This document shows positions 45,918 through 57,070 of a DNA stretch of 64,000 nt, in pieces. Below the pieces are notes generated by a model. It saw nothing but the letters and a program-made list of their open reading frames with translations, was not told the origin of the DNA and searched no databases. The DNA lies in assembly GCA_022419385.1 (NCBI GenBank), contig JAJUBI010000006.1, positions 1,302,001 to 1,366,000 of the forward strand, given 5' to 3'. Source of the stretch: Paraconiothyrium sp. Pb-2020. Lineage: Eukaryota; Ascomycota; Dothideomycetes; Pleosporales; Didymosphaeriaceae. Both the position numbers and the translations under genes were made by a program. Numbering within the stretch: position 1 is the first letter of the stretch; each line of letters starts with the position of its first letter.

Positions 45918-46787
45918 ACCCTTTATCGCGGTTTGTGACCCACCACGGGCTGGCATGAGGTTTCGGATCTGCTATAGGGTGGAACATCATGCTGGAGAGC
46001 GTAGATAGTGGTCGTTCTGAGACTCGAAACATTGGTACATTAGAAAGCGTTTCTATAAGTCGTCCAAAACTCTCTCGTCACGCTGAATTTGCTATATTAT
46101 CGGTCCCAGTTAGCAGGTTAGCCCACAGATCTCACATGAGCATACTACTTAATCCGGCGACTGAGCAAAAGGTTAGAAACTCTGTAAGTGGAGTTAACCT
46201 CAGGATCCACCGTGCCTGGGACGACCCCCATTACGCCTCCTTTGCAGCCTCAACTCAAAATTTTGAATTGAATGTGGCTTCACCTCATCTACGAAAAGGG
46301 TCCCTTTTTTTACCTTCTGATTCGAACACATAGCATGTGCACAGGAATACACTGTACCGCTCAGCTGCGGACGAAGCACACATACATCAGACACTTCATA
46401 CATTTCGAAAGGTACATTTCTCACGTATATAATACACATCGAGAAGGACGTCCCGACCAGTTAAGTCCCGATTCAAGAATGCAATCCCTCTCTTGAACGC
46501 TGCACATGCCGCCAAACAGAACGAAAAGAAACTTTGCCAAATTGGCCAAAACCCTCAATCATGTCGCCCGATAGCGTAACAGAACTCCAGCTTCTGAACC
46601 TTGGTCATGTACATGTGGTTATCAATGCGAAAACTCCTGCCATCCACTCCCTTCAGATATGGGTATACCGCCGCCAAACAAAGGAAAAGACAACGTCAAG
46701 GTTGCGTACGATTCCACTTAGCAAAAGCTCCTCAAAATGCTCTGAAGAGATATGCGAAAAGTCGTACAATCGAGATGATTCATAACA
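45918..46787. other. Intergenic, convergent 3' flanks
   Basis: 870 bp between the ends of the amine oxidase and the SANT-domain gene. Only short frames; nothing recognised. Confidence 0.5.
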
Positions 46788-49700
46788 TTACCGGCGCCAT
46801 TCACCATGTTGCCTCGGCACCGCGTTCGCCCAATCCATTCCACCAGGTCCTTGTGGGGGTCCCGGGGTGCCTCTTTGGTCCGGTGCGGGTGGACCCTGCG
46901 GCGGACCCCTTCCCATCATCCTCTCCCGTTGCATCTGCGCATCGCGCTCTCTCAGCTCGTGGAACTCTCGTTCTCGGCGCTCACGATCCCGATGGCCGGC
47001 AAAGAATTCTTCACGTTGCGTTTGCTCCTCGCGCACGCGATTGTTCTCACGAGCGAATGGGTCTCTGAAACGCTCTTCTGGTCGAGGAGGTCCGCCGAAG
47101 AGAGGATGGCTGTCGCCCAAGGACGAGCGAGGAGGATGCTGCAAAGGTGGTGGGCCGTGATCTGATCGCGAGACTGGGGTATGGGAGCGCTGCTGTCCGC
47201 CGTACACTCTGTCTTGTGGCGGAGGTTGGTAACGGGGATCCTGGTGCGCAGGAGGTGGGCCTGTGGAGCGCGACATCATAGGTTCGCGTTCGCGGAGTAA
47301 TGCATCGGCACGATGCTGTATTTCGCGACTCATGTCACGATCGCCGGTGCGGGGATCGAAGTCATGATGCATGTCGCGTGGGTCTCGTCGGAACTGATCC
47401 GCCATGCTGGGACCGCGCGCATGCTGTCCACTGGGATGCTGTCCATTAGGCTGCTGTTCGCCGGGTGTCTGAGGATTAGGGTAGGTTAGGCCCCCGTTGT
47501 GTACCTGTGAATGTTCATTGCGACCGTGCACGTCTCTTTGCCCACCTAGGTGGCTGGTATGGAGATGCGGACTAGGCCGCATGCCAACGGGTGCAGAAGG
47601 TTGCGTGTTGCCGCCAGGCGGATCGACCTGTGCGTATGGATTGGGTTGGAGAATCTGCGAAGTACCACCAGATGCTTGGGCATGCTGTGAAGTAGTCGTA
47701 ACGCTCATGCCATGACGAGGCTGTTGTCCAGGTGGTCCGCTTATGCTAGGAGTACGCGAGTGCAGGTGTGGCGAGTTATGGAACGCAGAGAGCGGTGGTG
47801 GAGAGGGGTTGTGGCGTGGTTGATTGTGTTGCGCCAACAAAGATCGATGATTGCCCAAGAAGGCCGCTCTCTCGTTATAAGCAGGTTGTTGATGAGGCGA
47901 ATTGATGCCCGGACCCTGTGAGACTTGGTTGTGGCCCGGAAATTGTCTCGACCACTCTTCACGTAGGGGTCGCCCTGCAGATGCTTGTTCCCTTGTCAAA
48001 TCGACAACTTGCCGGCCTGGCATTTGACCCACTCCTGGTTGTTGCGCGTATGGTAGGCGACTATAAGAAGGTTGTGTTGTTGCTTCAACGTATGGGTCCC
48101 GTCTCGGAGGCAGTGGTTGTGACACTGGAGGAGGCGGTGCAATTGAGGTCTGTTGTTGCGGGGTGGGTGTGTGCGATGGAACGGTTTGCTCAGGCTTCTT
48201 TCTCTTCGGCTCCTCGGGCTGATCGTCATTAAGGAGGGACATCAAGTTTGACTTCCTAGGTTCCGCGGTAGGCTTTGGGGCACTCGAAGCAGGTGGCGGC
48301 ACCTGAGTTGGAGGTAGCGAAGAGGGACCATATCCCTGCGGCTGAGTAGGCACATGCATGGGCTGCTGGGACTGTGACCGTTGGTGGGGGATTGGATAGA
48401 CCCTAGGCTCCTCTTTGACGGGTGGAGTAGCAGGACGCGTGTGGGCAGGTGGCAACGAACTTGGCGGTGGCACCGCATTTTCCATCAGTGATTGGTGGTG
48501 ACGATGCTGGTAAGAAAGAGGGTGATTATCAGGCGACCCAGCACCTAGGCCAGGACGGCCTTGTACTGAAACAGACCCGAAAGGTCTCCCTTGGTGCGCT
48601 TCCCCTGAGATATGACGAGCATGCTGGGGCTGGAATCGATCTTGCTGTTGCTCAGCTCTTGATGGTTCGCGTTCTTGGAAAGATGGGCGGAATAACGATG
48701 GCTGCGCTTGCATCTGTGGCTGGGCATGAGATTGCAAACCTCGTGACTGTGGCGGTATATTAGACGGTTGTGACGGTGGACGATGCTCCATGCCCCTGGG
48801 AAGCTCATCAGAGAAGAAACCTGCAATAGGACCCGGACGACGAGAGTCCAATTGGGAGAGGTGGGGCATCGGTTGACGCACCGTGTGCGTTGGTGGAGAC
48901 TGTTGTTGGGGGATTGACACAAGCAAAGAATCGGGCATCGAGTAGGCTGTCCCAGGTACCAGTGACTTCGCCTGGGGGGCTTGTGCGATGTTGGAGAACC
49001 TAGCAGTGGACGACATGCTAGGAGGCGATGCTTTTGAGACAACCATACCGAAGCCTGCTGTCGCTTCAGGTGTCGGAGCAAGAGTTCGCGGAACGGTGAC
49101 TTGAGTGCTTTCATAACGTCTCTTCGGTGCAGGAGTAGGTATCGGAGGTAGTCCTATGTCGACGCCTCTGTTACGTCGCTCGTCAGCTTCCTCTGCTGCT
49201 CTTTCGAGGTCTTTCGCCCCGCCCTCTACAAGCCGGAGATATTGATTCTTCACCATGGTCTGTGTCTTAGTGCCCATATGTGTAGCTATCGCCGCCCAAT
49301 CAGTGCCAAAATGCGCAACGTTCTTTTGGAAATCCGTTTGTTCAGTAACGGACCAGTAACTCGATGGGCCAGGTCTGGCGCTCGGTGCTTGTAACCGAGA
49401 TCTCTCCGTCATACCAGGCATTGAGTAATACTGCGGTTCTGCTTGAAGAACCATTTGCTCATCCTGCATACCAGGCTGCATAGGCAAACCCATGTCACTC
49501 AATTTGCCGAAGTCGTCTTCCATCTTCACACCTAGCAACTTGCGGTCAAGTTTGATAGGTGACCCTGCTGGCGCAGCGGCAAGAGGTTGCGTCTGTGCTT
49601 GTGCTTGTGCTTGAGCTTGTGCTTGAGCTTGTGCCTGCGCTTGTGCCTGCGCCTGAGCTTGTGCCTGAGCTTGTGCCTGCGCCTGTGCCTGTGCCTGTGC

Positions 49701-52700
49701 TTTAGTTTTCCGCGCACCCTTCTCTCTAGCACTCTTGCCACGACGACCAGCCTTTTCCTGTGTTCCATCCGCATCCGTTTGCCTTCGGAGACGTCCTGGA
49801 GTTGGAGTAGATGCCGTTGTATCCATATCCGTCTCCGCTCCAAAGGTAGGTGCTGCTGAACGCCGTGGCCGTCCAGTCTCCGTCAAGGCCGGAGGAAGTC
49901 CATCTTCTCCTGACGGATCAGGCCGTTCCATGTTAGCAATAGCTCCACGACCACGACCAGCTCCGCCTCTTCTCCTTGGTCCACCACGTCCTCTTCTAAC
50001 TTTACCTTTATATTCTCTTTGCCATTTGGTGGCATAGTAATGGTTGATACAGTCTTTGTACGTCCTGCTAGTGCCAGCCTCCTTGTATAGAATTTCTGCT
50101 AGTTTTCCCCATTTCTTCGCGTATTGGTCCCTGTATTGTTGTACCATAATTCGGTGCTCTTCCTCAGTGAAGTCGTCCTCTGGTGGTTCGTAGTGGAACG
50201 CGAATATGCCTTGGCCAGGCTCTCGCTGGAAGTTGGTGTCAATAAATCTCCGGCGCTGCACTTCGTATGCGGTCAATTCGGGTGGCACATCTGCTTCTTT
50301 CTCCGGATCAGCCATAGACCTTTTTGGCTCCTTCTCGTGTTGCTCCCGTTCTAGTTCAGCTGTCCTCAGGGATTCTTGCATTGCAAGCTCCAGATCAAAT
50401 TCAGTTGCCCATCGACTAGCGTGGCCGCGACGACCAGTGGTGGGTGCTGGATTATCTAGAAGAGGACCCATTGTAGAAGTCTCGATCCCCGGTGTTGTAG
50501 CCTGTGCGCTCGGCTCAGCTGACGCTGGTCGCTCGTTGCCGTCCGTGTCTTTTGATCGATCGAGATTGCGAACACGAAGACGCCATTGTCGGTACATTGT
50601 AGCATATCTTTCAGACTGCTCATCGGCATCGAGTTCTGGCTCGATGTTTTCTCTCAACTTGTTGCGGATGGCAAGCATAACGGACTCAGACATACGAGGG
50701 CCTTCGAGTTCGGAAATTGGGGTTGGGGGCCCAGAACCAAGGAATGGAAGAGAACTAAGATCGGGAACATCCTCATGTTCATCGCTTAAACCGTGACGTA
50801 GACGAAGTGCCCGTGTTGCTGGAGCCAGCTGCTTTTCGTCCTCCTCATGCTTATATTCCATATTCACATCTTCGGAATCCTCGGCTTTTGGCGTCGGAAG
50901 TTCGTTCACGTTGCTTTCTGGCTGCATGATCGGAGACGTCTTGGGCGAAGGCACAAACATCAGCCCTTCGTCTACGAGCTTTGGCTCTTCTTGAGGAAGA
51001 TGATCCGCAGTCAGGCTTGCCAGCAGGATAATCTCATGTAGCGGAGTTGTAGCGCGCAAGTGTGGTGCGCTAAGGTCTATCCGTTTTGATTCTAGCAAAG
51101 CCTTTTCACGGTTGTACTTGGCTTCTGATTCGGCAAAGTCATCTTCGTCGAGATCAAGATCATCGTCCGAGTCCTGTAAGACTTCGGGTGCAGAGGACGT
51201 CGCCGATATAGGTGGCTTCTCAGGGACCAAAGGCGCTTCTGTCATAGATACGTTGGAGAAGCGTCGGGTTTCGATTGGAGCGGGTTTTGGTGAAGTGACT
51301 CCGCGATAGTCCCCAGACGCCCTTCGATCACGGCGCATTCCATTCTCCATTGAAGGTCGAGTGACCGAAGGAGAGACTGATTTGGCCTTCTCAGCACGCT
51401 GGGACTCTGGCGCAGAAACACTCGATTCTAACTTGGGAGCTTTGGGAGCCGAGCCAAACGCTCGATCACGGTCTTCGGTAGGATATTCCCGTTTCGTAGG
51501 GATTGTTGTTCGATTGTTCAAGTTCAACCCTGGTCTTACCCACTGCATGCTTTTGGGTGGCCCATTCATAGGCAAACGCGAAGCCGGAAAGCCAGGTCGA
51601 TCAGAAGGTGGGTACATTAGCGGTCGTGCAGCCATTGGATTCCCTCTATCAGCTTTTGGCCCAGTTGGGATATTTGCAGGCAGAGCCTTTGGTGACGTGT
51701 TGTTCAGCATCATAGACGTGCCAGTTCCGCTGCCGCTTCGAGAGCCCATGGCTGGCTGTATTGCGCTTGGAGAAGGGTCACGTGGATTGTTCATGTAAGG
51801 TAAACGAGCTGGTCTGGGGAAAGAAGGCGACACATTTGCTCTCAAAGCTGCCTGTGGCCCGGTAGGAGGGGCTCGTGTTGTTGATGCTGGGCCTGCAGGA
51901 GGCGAGATCGCCGAAGCATTGCTGTTGGCAGGAGCCGATGGCTTCGATTCTGTACTAGGTAGTGAGGGGCCATTGTTGGTGGGTGCCGGTGGAATAAGAG
52001 AAGTTCGCGGTTCCGTGCGAGTTTGCTCTGACGGGCCGGTCCTACTTTCTTGTGCCTGAACAAAACCTTGAATTTGAGACGGAGCATCTGGAAGTTGTCG
52101 CTCAGATGCACGGTCGGCTTTCGGTCCGGTTGGAGGTACGGTCGATAACCCAGCAGGTACATTTTGCTTCGGGGCTGCGGTGGTAGCTGGAACCGTGGCT
52201 GCAGGGGCAGATGGCGCGGGCGCCGAAGGTGCAGTTAGTGTACTTTTCGGTGGCTGTGAGACGGTCGGAGGCTTTGCATCGAGAAGTGGATTCCTCCAAA
52301 CATTGGAGCCGAAAGCGGGTACTGCAGCGGGAGGAGATGATGCCCGCGGCGCGTAACGTTCCCTTGAAGCTTCTGCGCGACTCGCAAGAAGGAGATCGTC
52401 TCGTCCAGGTTCGCGCCTAGTATCTTTATTGCCTAGAGCCTCTGTTGCGATTGAGGCACGTCTAGAGTAGGAATCGACGGATGGCCCATGTCGATCAGCA
52501 GGTGAATGATGCGTCGAATGTGGGACCGCACTCGTTGGTGTACCAGGAAGATGTCTTGTATCAAGCGTGGCGCTCCCACGGTGCGTATCAAGCGCCCGCG
52601 GTCCCGGTTTTGCACCCGCTGGTCCAATATAAGAGTCGTACTCCCTCGGTACAAATCTTCGGTCATCACGCTCTCTCCGGTCGAAGTCCCTATCGCGTTC

Positions 52701-53462
52701 ATCACGTGGGTCTCGATCCCGTCGTACGGGATCCCTCGACCGGCTTCGCGGCCGATAAGATCGGTCTGGTATGCGATCACGTGCATCATGATGTCGATCC
52801 CTGTCATCTGGGTACATGGGCCTGCCTCGTCCTCGACCCTCGCCGTGAAAGTCTCGCCCGCCTCTTCCACGTGAAAATCCACTGCCTCTATAGGATGAGC
52901 CTGTAGTGAGAGGCGGATCGGAATATGTCGAGCCTGCTGACGGTGGGCCATCTCGAGAATTGCGCCTGGCGCGGCTTATATCGAGGTCGCGGGAGGGAAA
53001 ATCTCGTTGATCGCGGGTGTCTCGCACATCTCTCACTGGCGACCGTCTAGGTGGAGATGGTCTCCTGTCTCGTCGGTCGCGATCAAAGTCTCGGTCGCGG
53101 TCACGATCTGCCGCCCGCCAGGAATTGTGTGGTGGGTGTGGATGAGGAACACTCGAAAGCGGCGGTGCATCGCGTAATGATGGTCTCTCTCCACGGCCTG
53201 CGAAGCCTCCTCCTCTACCGTCGCGCGGTGCAGGGGGCGCCCCAGAAGGTCCTCCTGCCGGTGGCCCTCGGGGCGTGTTTTCGAGTGACTTCGGACCGCG
53301 AGGGGTATCTCTTGGCGGGAAGGCGTTGGAATCTGCGTTCGATCGTGGGCCACCATCGTTGGGTCTAGGGGGGTATGTGCTTCCATATGTAGACTGTCTT
53401 CTGTCGCGGAACGGCGACCTGTCGCGAACGTATCGGCTGTCTGGATATCTCGAGGACGACAT
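46788..53462 (-). CDS. Large two-SANT-domain protein (Snt1/NCoR-like)
   Basis: A single uninterrupted frame of 2224 residues starting at the ATG at 53462. The first 230 residues are Arg/Asp/Ser-rich (repeated DRDRD and RDRR), then long Pro/Ser-rich disorder. A first SANT/Myb domain lies at about 1085-1140 (FTEEEHRIMVQQYRDQYAKKWGKL to DCINHYYATKW), followed by a basic RRGRGGPRRRGG patch. A second SANT lies at about 1368-1412 (YWSVTEQTDFQKNVAHFGTDW to MVKNQYLRL). Paired SANT domains with this spacing are typical of histone-deacetylase corepressors such as yeast Snt1 and animal NCoR/SMRT. A pure Ala-Gln alternating tract lies between them. The last 800 residues are Pro/Gln/His-rich. A nuclear chromatin role is likely; orthology to Snt1 is inferred from architecture only. 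The lack of introns in 6.7 kb is notable beside its intron-rich neighbours. Confidence 0.8.
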   Translation of the reverse strand: MSSSRYPDSRYVRDRSPFRDRRQSTYGSTYPPRPNDGGPRSNADSNAFPPRDTPRGPKSLENTPRGPPAGGPSGAPPAPRDGRGGGFAGRGERPSLRDAPPLSSVPHPHPPHNSWRAADRDRDRDFDRDRRDRRPSPPRRSPVRDVRDTRDQRDFPSRDLDISRARRNSRDGPPSAGSTYSDPPLTTGSSYRGSGFSRGRGGRDFHGEGRGRGRPMYPDDRDRHHDARDRIPDRSYRPRSRSRDPVRRDRDPRDERDRDFDRRERDDRRFVPREYDSYIGPAGAKPGPRALDTHRGSATLDTRHLPGTPTSAVPHSTHHSPADRHGPSVDSYSRRASIATEALGNKDTRREPGRDDLLLASRAEASRERYAPRASSPPAAVPAFGSNVWRNPLLDAKPPTVSQPPKSTLTAPSAPAPSAPAATVPATTAAPKQNVPAGLSTVPPTGPKADRASERQLPDAPSQIQGFVQAQESRTGPSEQTRTEPRTSLIPPAPTNNGPSLPSTESKPSAPANSNASAISPPAGPASTTRAPPTGPQAALRANVSPSFPRPARLPYMNNPRDPSPSAIQPAMGSRSGSGTGTSMMLNNTSPKALPANIPTGPKADRGNPMAARPLMYPPSDRPGFPASRLPMNGPPKSMQWVRPGLNLNNRTTIPTKREYPTEDRDRAFGSAPKAPKLESSVSAPESQRAEKAKSVSPSVTRPSMENGMRRDRRASGDYRGVTSPKPAPIETRRFSNVSMTEAPLVPEKPPISATSSAPEVLQDSDDDLDLDEDDFAESEAKYNREKALLESKRIDLSAPHLRATTPLHEIILLASLTADHLPQEEPKLVDEGLMFVPSPKTSPIMQPESNVNELPTPKAEDSEDVNMEYKHEEDEKQLAPATRALRLRHGLSDEHEDVPDLSSLPFLGSGPPTPISELEGPRMSESVMLAIRNKLRENIEPELDADEQSERYATMYRQWRLRVRNLDRSKDTDGNERPASAEPSAQATTPGIETSTMGPLLDNPAPTTGRRGHASRWATEFDLELAMQESLRTAELEREQHEKEPKRSMADPEKEADVPPELTAYEVQRRRFIDTNFQREPGQGIFAFHYEPPEDDFTEEEHRIMVQQYRDQYAKKWGKLAEILYKEAGTSRTYKDCINHYYATKWQREYKGKVRRGRGGPRRRGGAGRGRGAIANMERPDPSGEDGLPPALTETGRPRRSAAPTFGAETDMDTTASTPTPGRLRRQTDADGTQEKAGRRGKSAREKGARKTKAQAQAQAQAQAQAQAQAQAQAQAQAQAQAQAQAQAQTQPLAAAPAGSPIKLDRKLLGVKMEDDFGKLSDMGLPMQPGMQDEQMVLQAEPQYYSMPGMTERSRLQAPSARPGPSSYWSVTEQTDFQKNVAHFGTDWAAIATHMGTKTQTMVKNQYLRLVEGGAKDLERAAEEADERRNRGVDIGLPPIPTPAPKRRYESTQVTVPRTLAPTPEATAGFGMVVSKASPPSMSSTARFSNIAQAPQAKSLVPGTAYSMPDSLLVSIPQQQSPPTHTVRQPMPHLSQLDSRRPGPIAGFFSDELPRGMEHRPPSQPSNIPPQSRGLQSHAQPQMQAQPSLFRPSFQEREPSRAEQQQDRFQPQHARHISGEAHQGRPFGSVSVQGRPGLGAGSPDNHPLSYQHRHHQSLMENAVPPPSSLPPAHTRPATPPVKEEPRVYPIPHQRSQSQQPMHVPTQPQGYGPSSLPPTQVPPPASSAPKPTAEPRKSNLMSLLNDDQPEEPKRKKPEQTVPSHTPTPQQQTSIAPPPPVSQPLPPRRDPYVEATTQPSYSRLPYAQQPGVGQMPGRQVVDLTREQASAGRPLREEWSRQFPGHNQVSQGPGINSPHQQPAYNERAAFLGNHRSLLAQHNQPRHNPSPPPLSAFHNSPHLHSRTPSISGPPGQQPRHGMSVTTTSQHAQASGGTSQILQPNPYAQVDPPGGNTQPSAPVGMRPSPHLHTSHLGGQRDVHGRNEHSQVHNGGLTYPNPQTPGEQQPNGQHPSGQHARGPSMADQFRRDPRDMHHDFDPRTGDRDMSREIQHRADALLREREPMMSRSTGPPPAHQDPRYQPPPQDRVYGGQQRSHTPVSRSDHGPPPLQHPPRSSLGDSHPLFGGPPRPEERFRDPFARENNRVREEQTQREEFFAGHRDRERREREFHELRERDAQMQRERMMGRGPPQGPPAPDQRGTPGPPQGPGGMDWANAVPRQHGEWRR
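49591..49703 (-). repeat. Hexanucleotide repeat coding an Ala-Gln alternating tract
   Basis: About 19 copies of a six-base unit (GCTTGT/GCCTGC/GCCTGA variants on the plus strand) encode alternating Ala and Gln on the minus strand, residues about 1253-1291 of the SANT protein. Units vary synonymously, and length polymorphism between strains is likely. Confidence 0.85.
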
Positions 53463-54849
53463 GAGAAGGAGCTTGGACGTTGATACCTGTCCCCGCGGAG
53501 CTAAACATGGACTCGAGTATTGGATAGAGGGTTTGTGCAGTTCTAGGCTTGGTCTCCCAGAGTGTACGCTGTCGAATTATAGCCTTTCCCAGCAACGGAC
53601 GGACTGGCTGGTTAGCGTTAACAATGCGACTGCGTCTTGCGAAGCTGCAATATCGACGCCAGGTGGCGATGATCAGGGTGGTAGGGTTGTAGAGACCAGT
53701 CGACCGTGGAATTCTCCTCTCTCTGAGATCTAGATGTCGGGGTGACAGCTAACGGCAAGCCAAGGCGGCGCGCGGTGGCTGTTGAAGTTCGCGCTTGTCC
53801 CCAAGTCCCGAACAGGGTAAGTGCAAAGTCCGTGCTTAGATCAGAGCCGAGAAGTGACGATACGGCGACTTTGCAAACGGGAGCAGAGAAGAGTCTCCTG
53901 CGTCAATACCGGGCGTAAATAATGGCCAGTGGGTGCGCCCAATCGTGCTGGAGACTGGTTGAGCTCGAGCGGTGGTGAGGGGCCGCCGGGAGCGAGGTGG
54001 TGGTGGTATTCTTGGGGAAGGGGAGAGGGCACGGGCAGGTGCCGAACGGGACGAAAAAGCCAAATGAAGTGCAAACAGACGTTAGGCGGGCGGCGCCGGT
54101 CCACGCTGCGGCATTGCTGTTGTCGTTGTTGGGGCGCCCGCAAGGAGGGCGATGATGGGAGATGGAGAAGGAGACCTGCAGCCAGGGCACGAGAACGCAA
54201 CTGGTCGCTAGCACTGACACGACGCACTGTGGCTCCAATGGCTCCAGCCCAGAGCCCCCGTCATGTTCACTTCGCGCCCCTCTCCTCACAGAGCAGGGAT
54301 GGCTTCCCGGGACAGGCTTGCTTGCGCGCATTCTTAGTGGCTACGGCGCTGTGCGTGCGATCTCGAAGATGCGAATCCCTGCGTGAAACCTCAGGTGCTG
54401 TGTCAGGTCCGGTAGCCCCGGCAGAGGTGTGCAGATGGGCGTGCGGGCGACGGCATTTGATGCGAGGCCAGGCGGCACTGCGCTGCCGCTCACGCCGTGC
54501 TGTGGGCGGCGTCTGTCGCTCTTTCCCAGCGTTCGTGCCTGCCTCGACTGTGGCGCTTTTTGCGGATCGACCGTCGCGCCTGCCCAAGCTAGCCCGCACC
54601 GGGGAAGGCGCAAGAAGCAACCTTAACATGGCGCACCATTGTGGGGGGACGGAAAACCAACGACCCCATCCCAGCTCAAATTCTGCGGGTTGCACGCGCA
54701 CCTGAAAAACAGACAGCGAAGGGGCCCCGTACGCACGACACTCCCGACTGCACGACGCGGCGGACACAGCTGATCGATCCCCAGGGCAAAGACAAGGACG
54801 CCGAGTTACCTCTAAGCCCCCATCGCCACGCACAATTCTCCGAACGAAC
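53463..54849. other. Divergent intergenic between SANT gene and deoxyhypusine synthase
   Basis: 1.4 kb with outward promoters on both sides. Moderately long chance frames occur because the DNA is GC-rich, but none is recognisable or well started. Confidence 0.5.
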
Positions 54850-56103
54850 ATGAGTGCGGCCAATCAGGCGCCGGCACCGCAGGCCCCTCCATCGAACGCG
54901 ACGGATGCCGTCCTGAAGCCGTCGGAGCCTGTGCCAGCGGACGCCAGGGAGGTGCAGGGCATCGACTTCAACGACTACGCGCAGCGCAGCATCACGGTCG
55001 AGGAGCTGATGGGAGGATATGCGCGCATGGGCTTCCAGGCAACTGCGATCGGCGAGGCGGTGCGCATTGTCAATGACATGGTGAGTGCACCTCCGCCGGC
55101 GCATGGCGATCCTGGTCGCCGTGGGTGCTCGGGCTGCGGGCGCTTCCCGGCTCTGCGCCCTTGCGAAACAATTTAGCCGGAACCGGCATGGCCACCCAGC
55201 CTTGGTAATGCGCCTAATGTTTGTCTCTAACAGTGACAGCGCACGTGGAGGGACGCTGAAACAGGCGAGGGCACCACCGTCTTCTTAGGCTACACGTCTA
55301 ACTTGATATCCTCGGGCCTGCGAGAGACGCTGCGCTACCTCGTGCAGCACAGACACGTTTCTGCCATCGTGACAACGGCGGGCGGCGTCGAGGAGGACTT
55401 CATCAAATGCCTAGGCCCCACCTACTTGGGCGCATTCTCGACCCCTGGCGCCAGCCTACGTGCGAAGGGTCTCAATCGGATAGGCAACCTAGTCGTGCCA
55501 AACAACAACTACTGCGCCTTCGAGGACTGGGTGTTGCCAATTCTGGACAAGATGTTGGCTGAGCAGGAGGAGAGCAAGAAGACCGACGAACCGATGCACT
55601 GGACCCCAAGCAAGGTCATCCACCGTCTAGGGCAGGAGATCAACGACGAGCGCTCGGTATACTACTGGGCGTGGAAGAACGACATCCCCGTCTTCTGCCC
55701 AGCGCTAACCGACGGCAGCCTCGGAGACATGCTCTACTTCCACACGTTCAAGTCGTCCCCCGAGCAGCTGCGCATAGACATTGTAGAGGATATCCGCAAA
55801 ATCAACACCATCGCGGTACGAGCAAAGAGGACCGGCATGATCATCCTGGGCGGAGGCATTGTCAAACATCACATCGCCAATGCGAATCTGATGCGGAATG
55901 GTGCTGAGAGTGCCGTGTACGTTAACACGGCCCAAGAGTTCGACGGAAGCGATGCGGGGGCGCGACCAGACGAAGCAGTCAGCTGGGGAAAGATCAAGAC
56001 GGACGGTGACAGCGTCAAGGTGTACGCGGAGGCGACCGTGGCGTTCCCGTTGATTGTTGCAGCTACGTTCGCGAAGGGAAGATCAGACAGTTCAGAGCCA
56101 TAG
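54850..56103 (+). CDS. DYS1: Deoxyhypusine synthase
   Basis: Transfers the butylamine part of spermidine to a lysine of eIF5A, the first step of hypusine formation, using NAD. Exons 54850-55080 and 55240-56103, with a 159 bp intron, give 364 residues. The second of two close acceptors (AG at 55238-55239) is used, because it gives RIVNDMRTWRDAETGEGTTVFLGYTSNLISSGLRE in frame with the family, whereas the first AG does not. NAD-binding and active-site blocks are TTAGGVEEDFIKCLGPTYLG, NNNYCAFEDW, PVFCPALTDGSLGDM and HHIANANLMRNGAE. The catalytic lysine is K328 in ARPDEAVSWGKIK. The protein is of normal length and intact, and essential in the eukaryotes tested. Confidence 0.97.
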
Positions 56104-57070
56104 AAAGCAACTTCACCGCGATTCCAAGGATGCATATGATACTACGAGCAGAGGCGGCCCGCGCAAGGACAACACTCCCAGTTGGCCATTCGTCGCGTGC
56201 TCCATATGGGCTTTGTGCTTGCACAGATGCGTCCGCCATGCCGACCACCAGCATCAGCGTGAGTCGCGAGTGGAGGTGAGGTGCAGGTAGAGTCGGAGAT
56301 GCTACAGGGATGCGTGGCCGGTGTGTCTCCACAATTGTAGTCGACGCTCGATGCAGAGTAGCGCACGTTGGAGCCTAGCTTTGGGGTCGTGAGTGCTCGC
56401 AGGCGGAGCAGCAGAATGCGCAGCTGTGTGACTCAACAACTGGTGCCTGCGCTGTCCATGGGCCCAGCGACAAGCTAGAAGACGTAATAGGGGGCAGACG
56501 GGCCCGCAGGCGTCATGTCGAGGGCGTCCTACGAAACCGCGGGAGACGGCGTGGGGAACCTGGGAAGCGCTAAGCTCACTGGCTGCAGCCTCACTCACCG
56601 CCCGGCCCATATAAACGGTCCCCAGGCAGCGCATGCACAAGCTCCAGCCTTACACGTACAACAACGTATAAGCCTAGCCACGCCTCACAGCTGCAGAACC
56701 ATCGTCGGGTCCGCGGCTTTGTTTTTGCAGCCTAACATATCCTTGTGTACTTTGCTGTGTCCCAATCCAGAACTTGTACTCGTGCTCGTAGAGCTCCGAT
56801 TAGAGCTTCGCCGATAAGAGCTGCTAAGCACCACCACCGTCCGTCCACGTTGCTGCGCAGCAACCCCAGCTCGACAACAGACTGGGTGCAGCCGTCCATT
56901 GTGGTGTCCGTCTTGGGCGGATCCAGCGTACCTTGTCTTTGCAGACGCCCCGCGCTGTGCCTCCGTCTCTCATAGACTTGGTGGTAGATCTGGGTACAGC
57001 TGCTCCGCTTGAGCGCCCGCCCGCCTTCCTTCACTTATACTTATACTTCGTCCCTAGTACACCTGCGACC
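56104..57070. other. Intergenic, promoter of the MATH/RING gene
   Basis: 967 bp without a gene. The 3' flank of deoxyhypusine synthase is at the left and a pyrimidine-rich leader at about 56960-57060. Confidence 0.5.

Noticed and set aside
53929..54863. Overlapping long frames on both strands before deoxyhypusine synthase
   Set aside because: GC-rich chance frames with Arg/Pro/Ala bias, no domains and mutual overlap.
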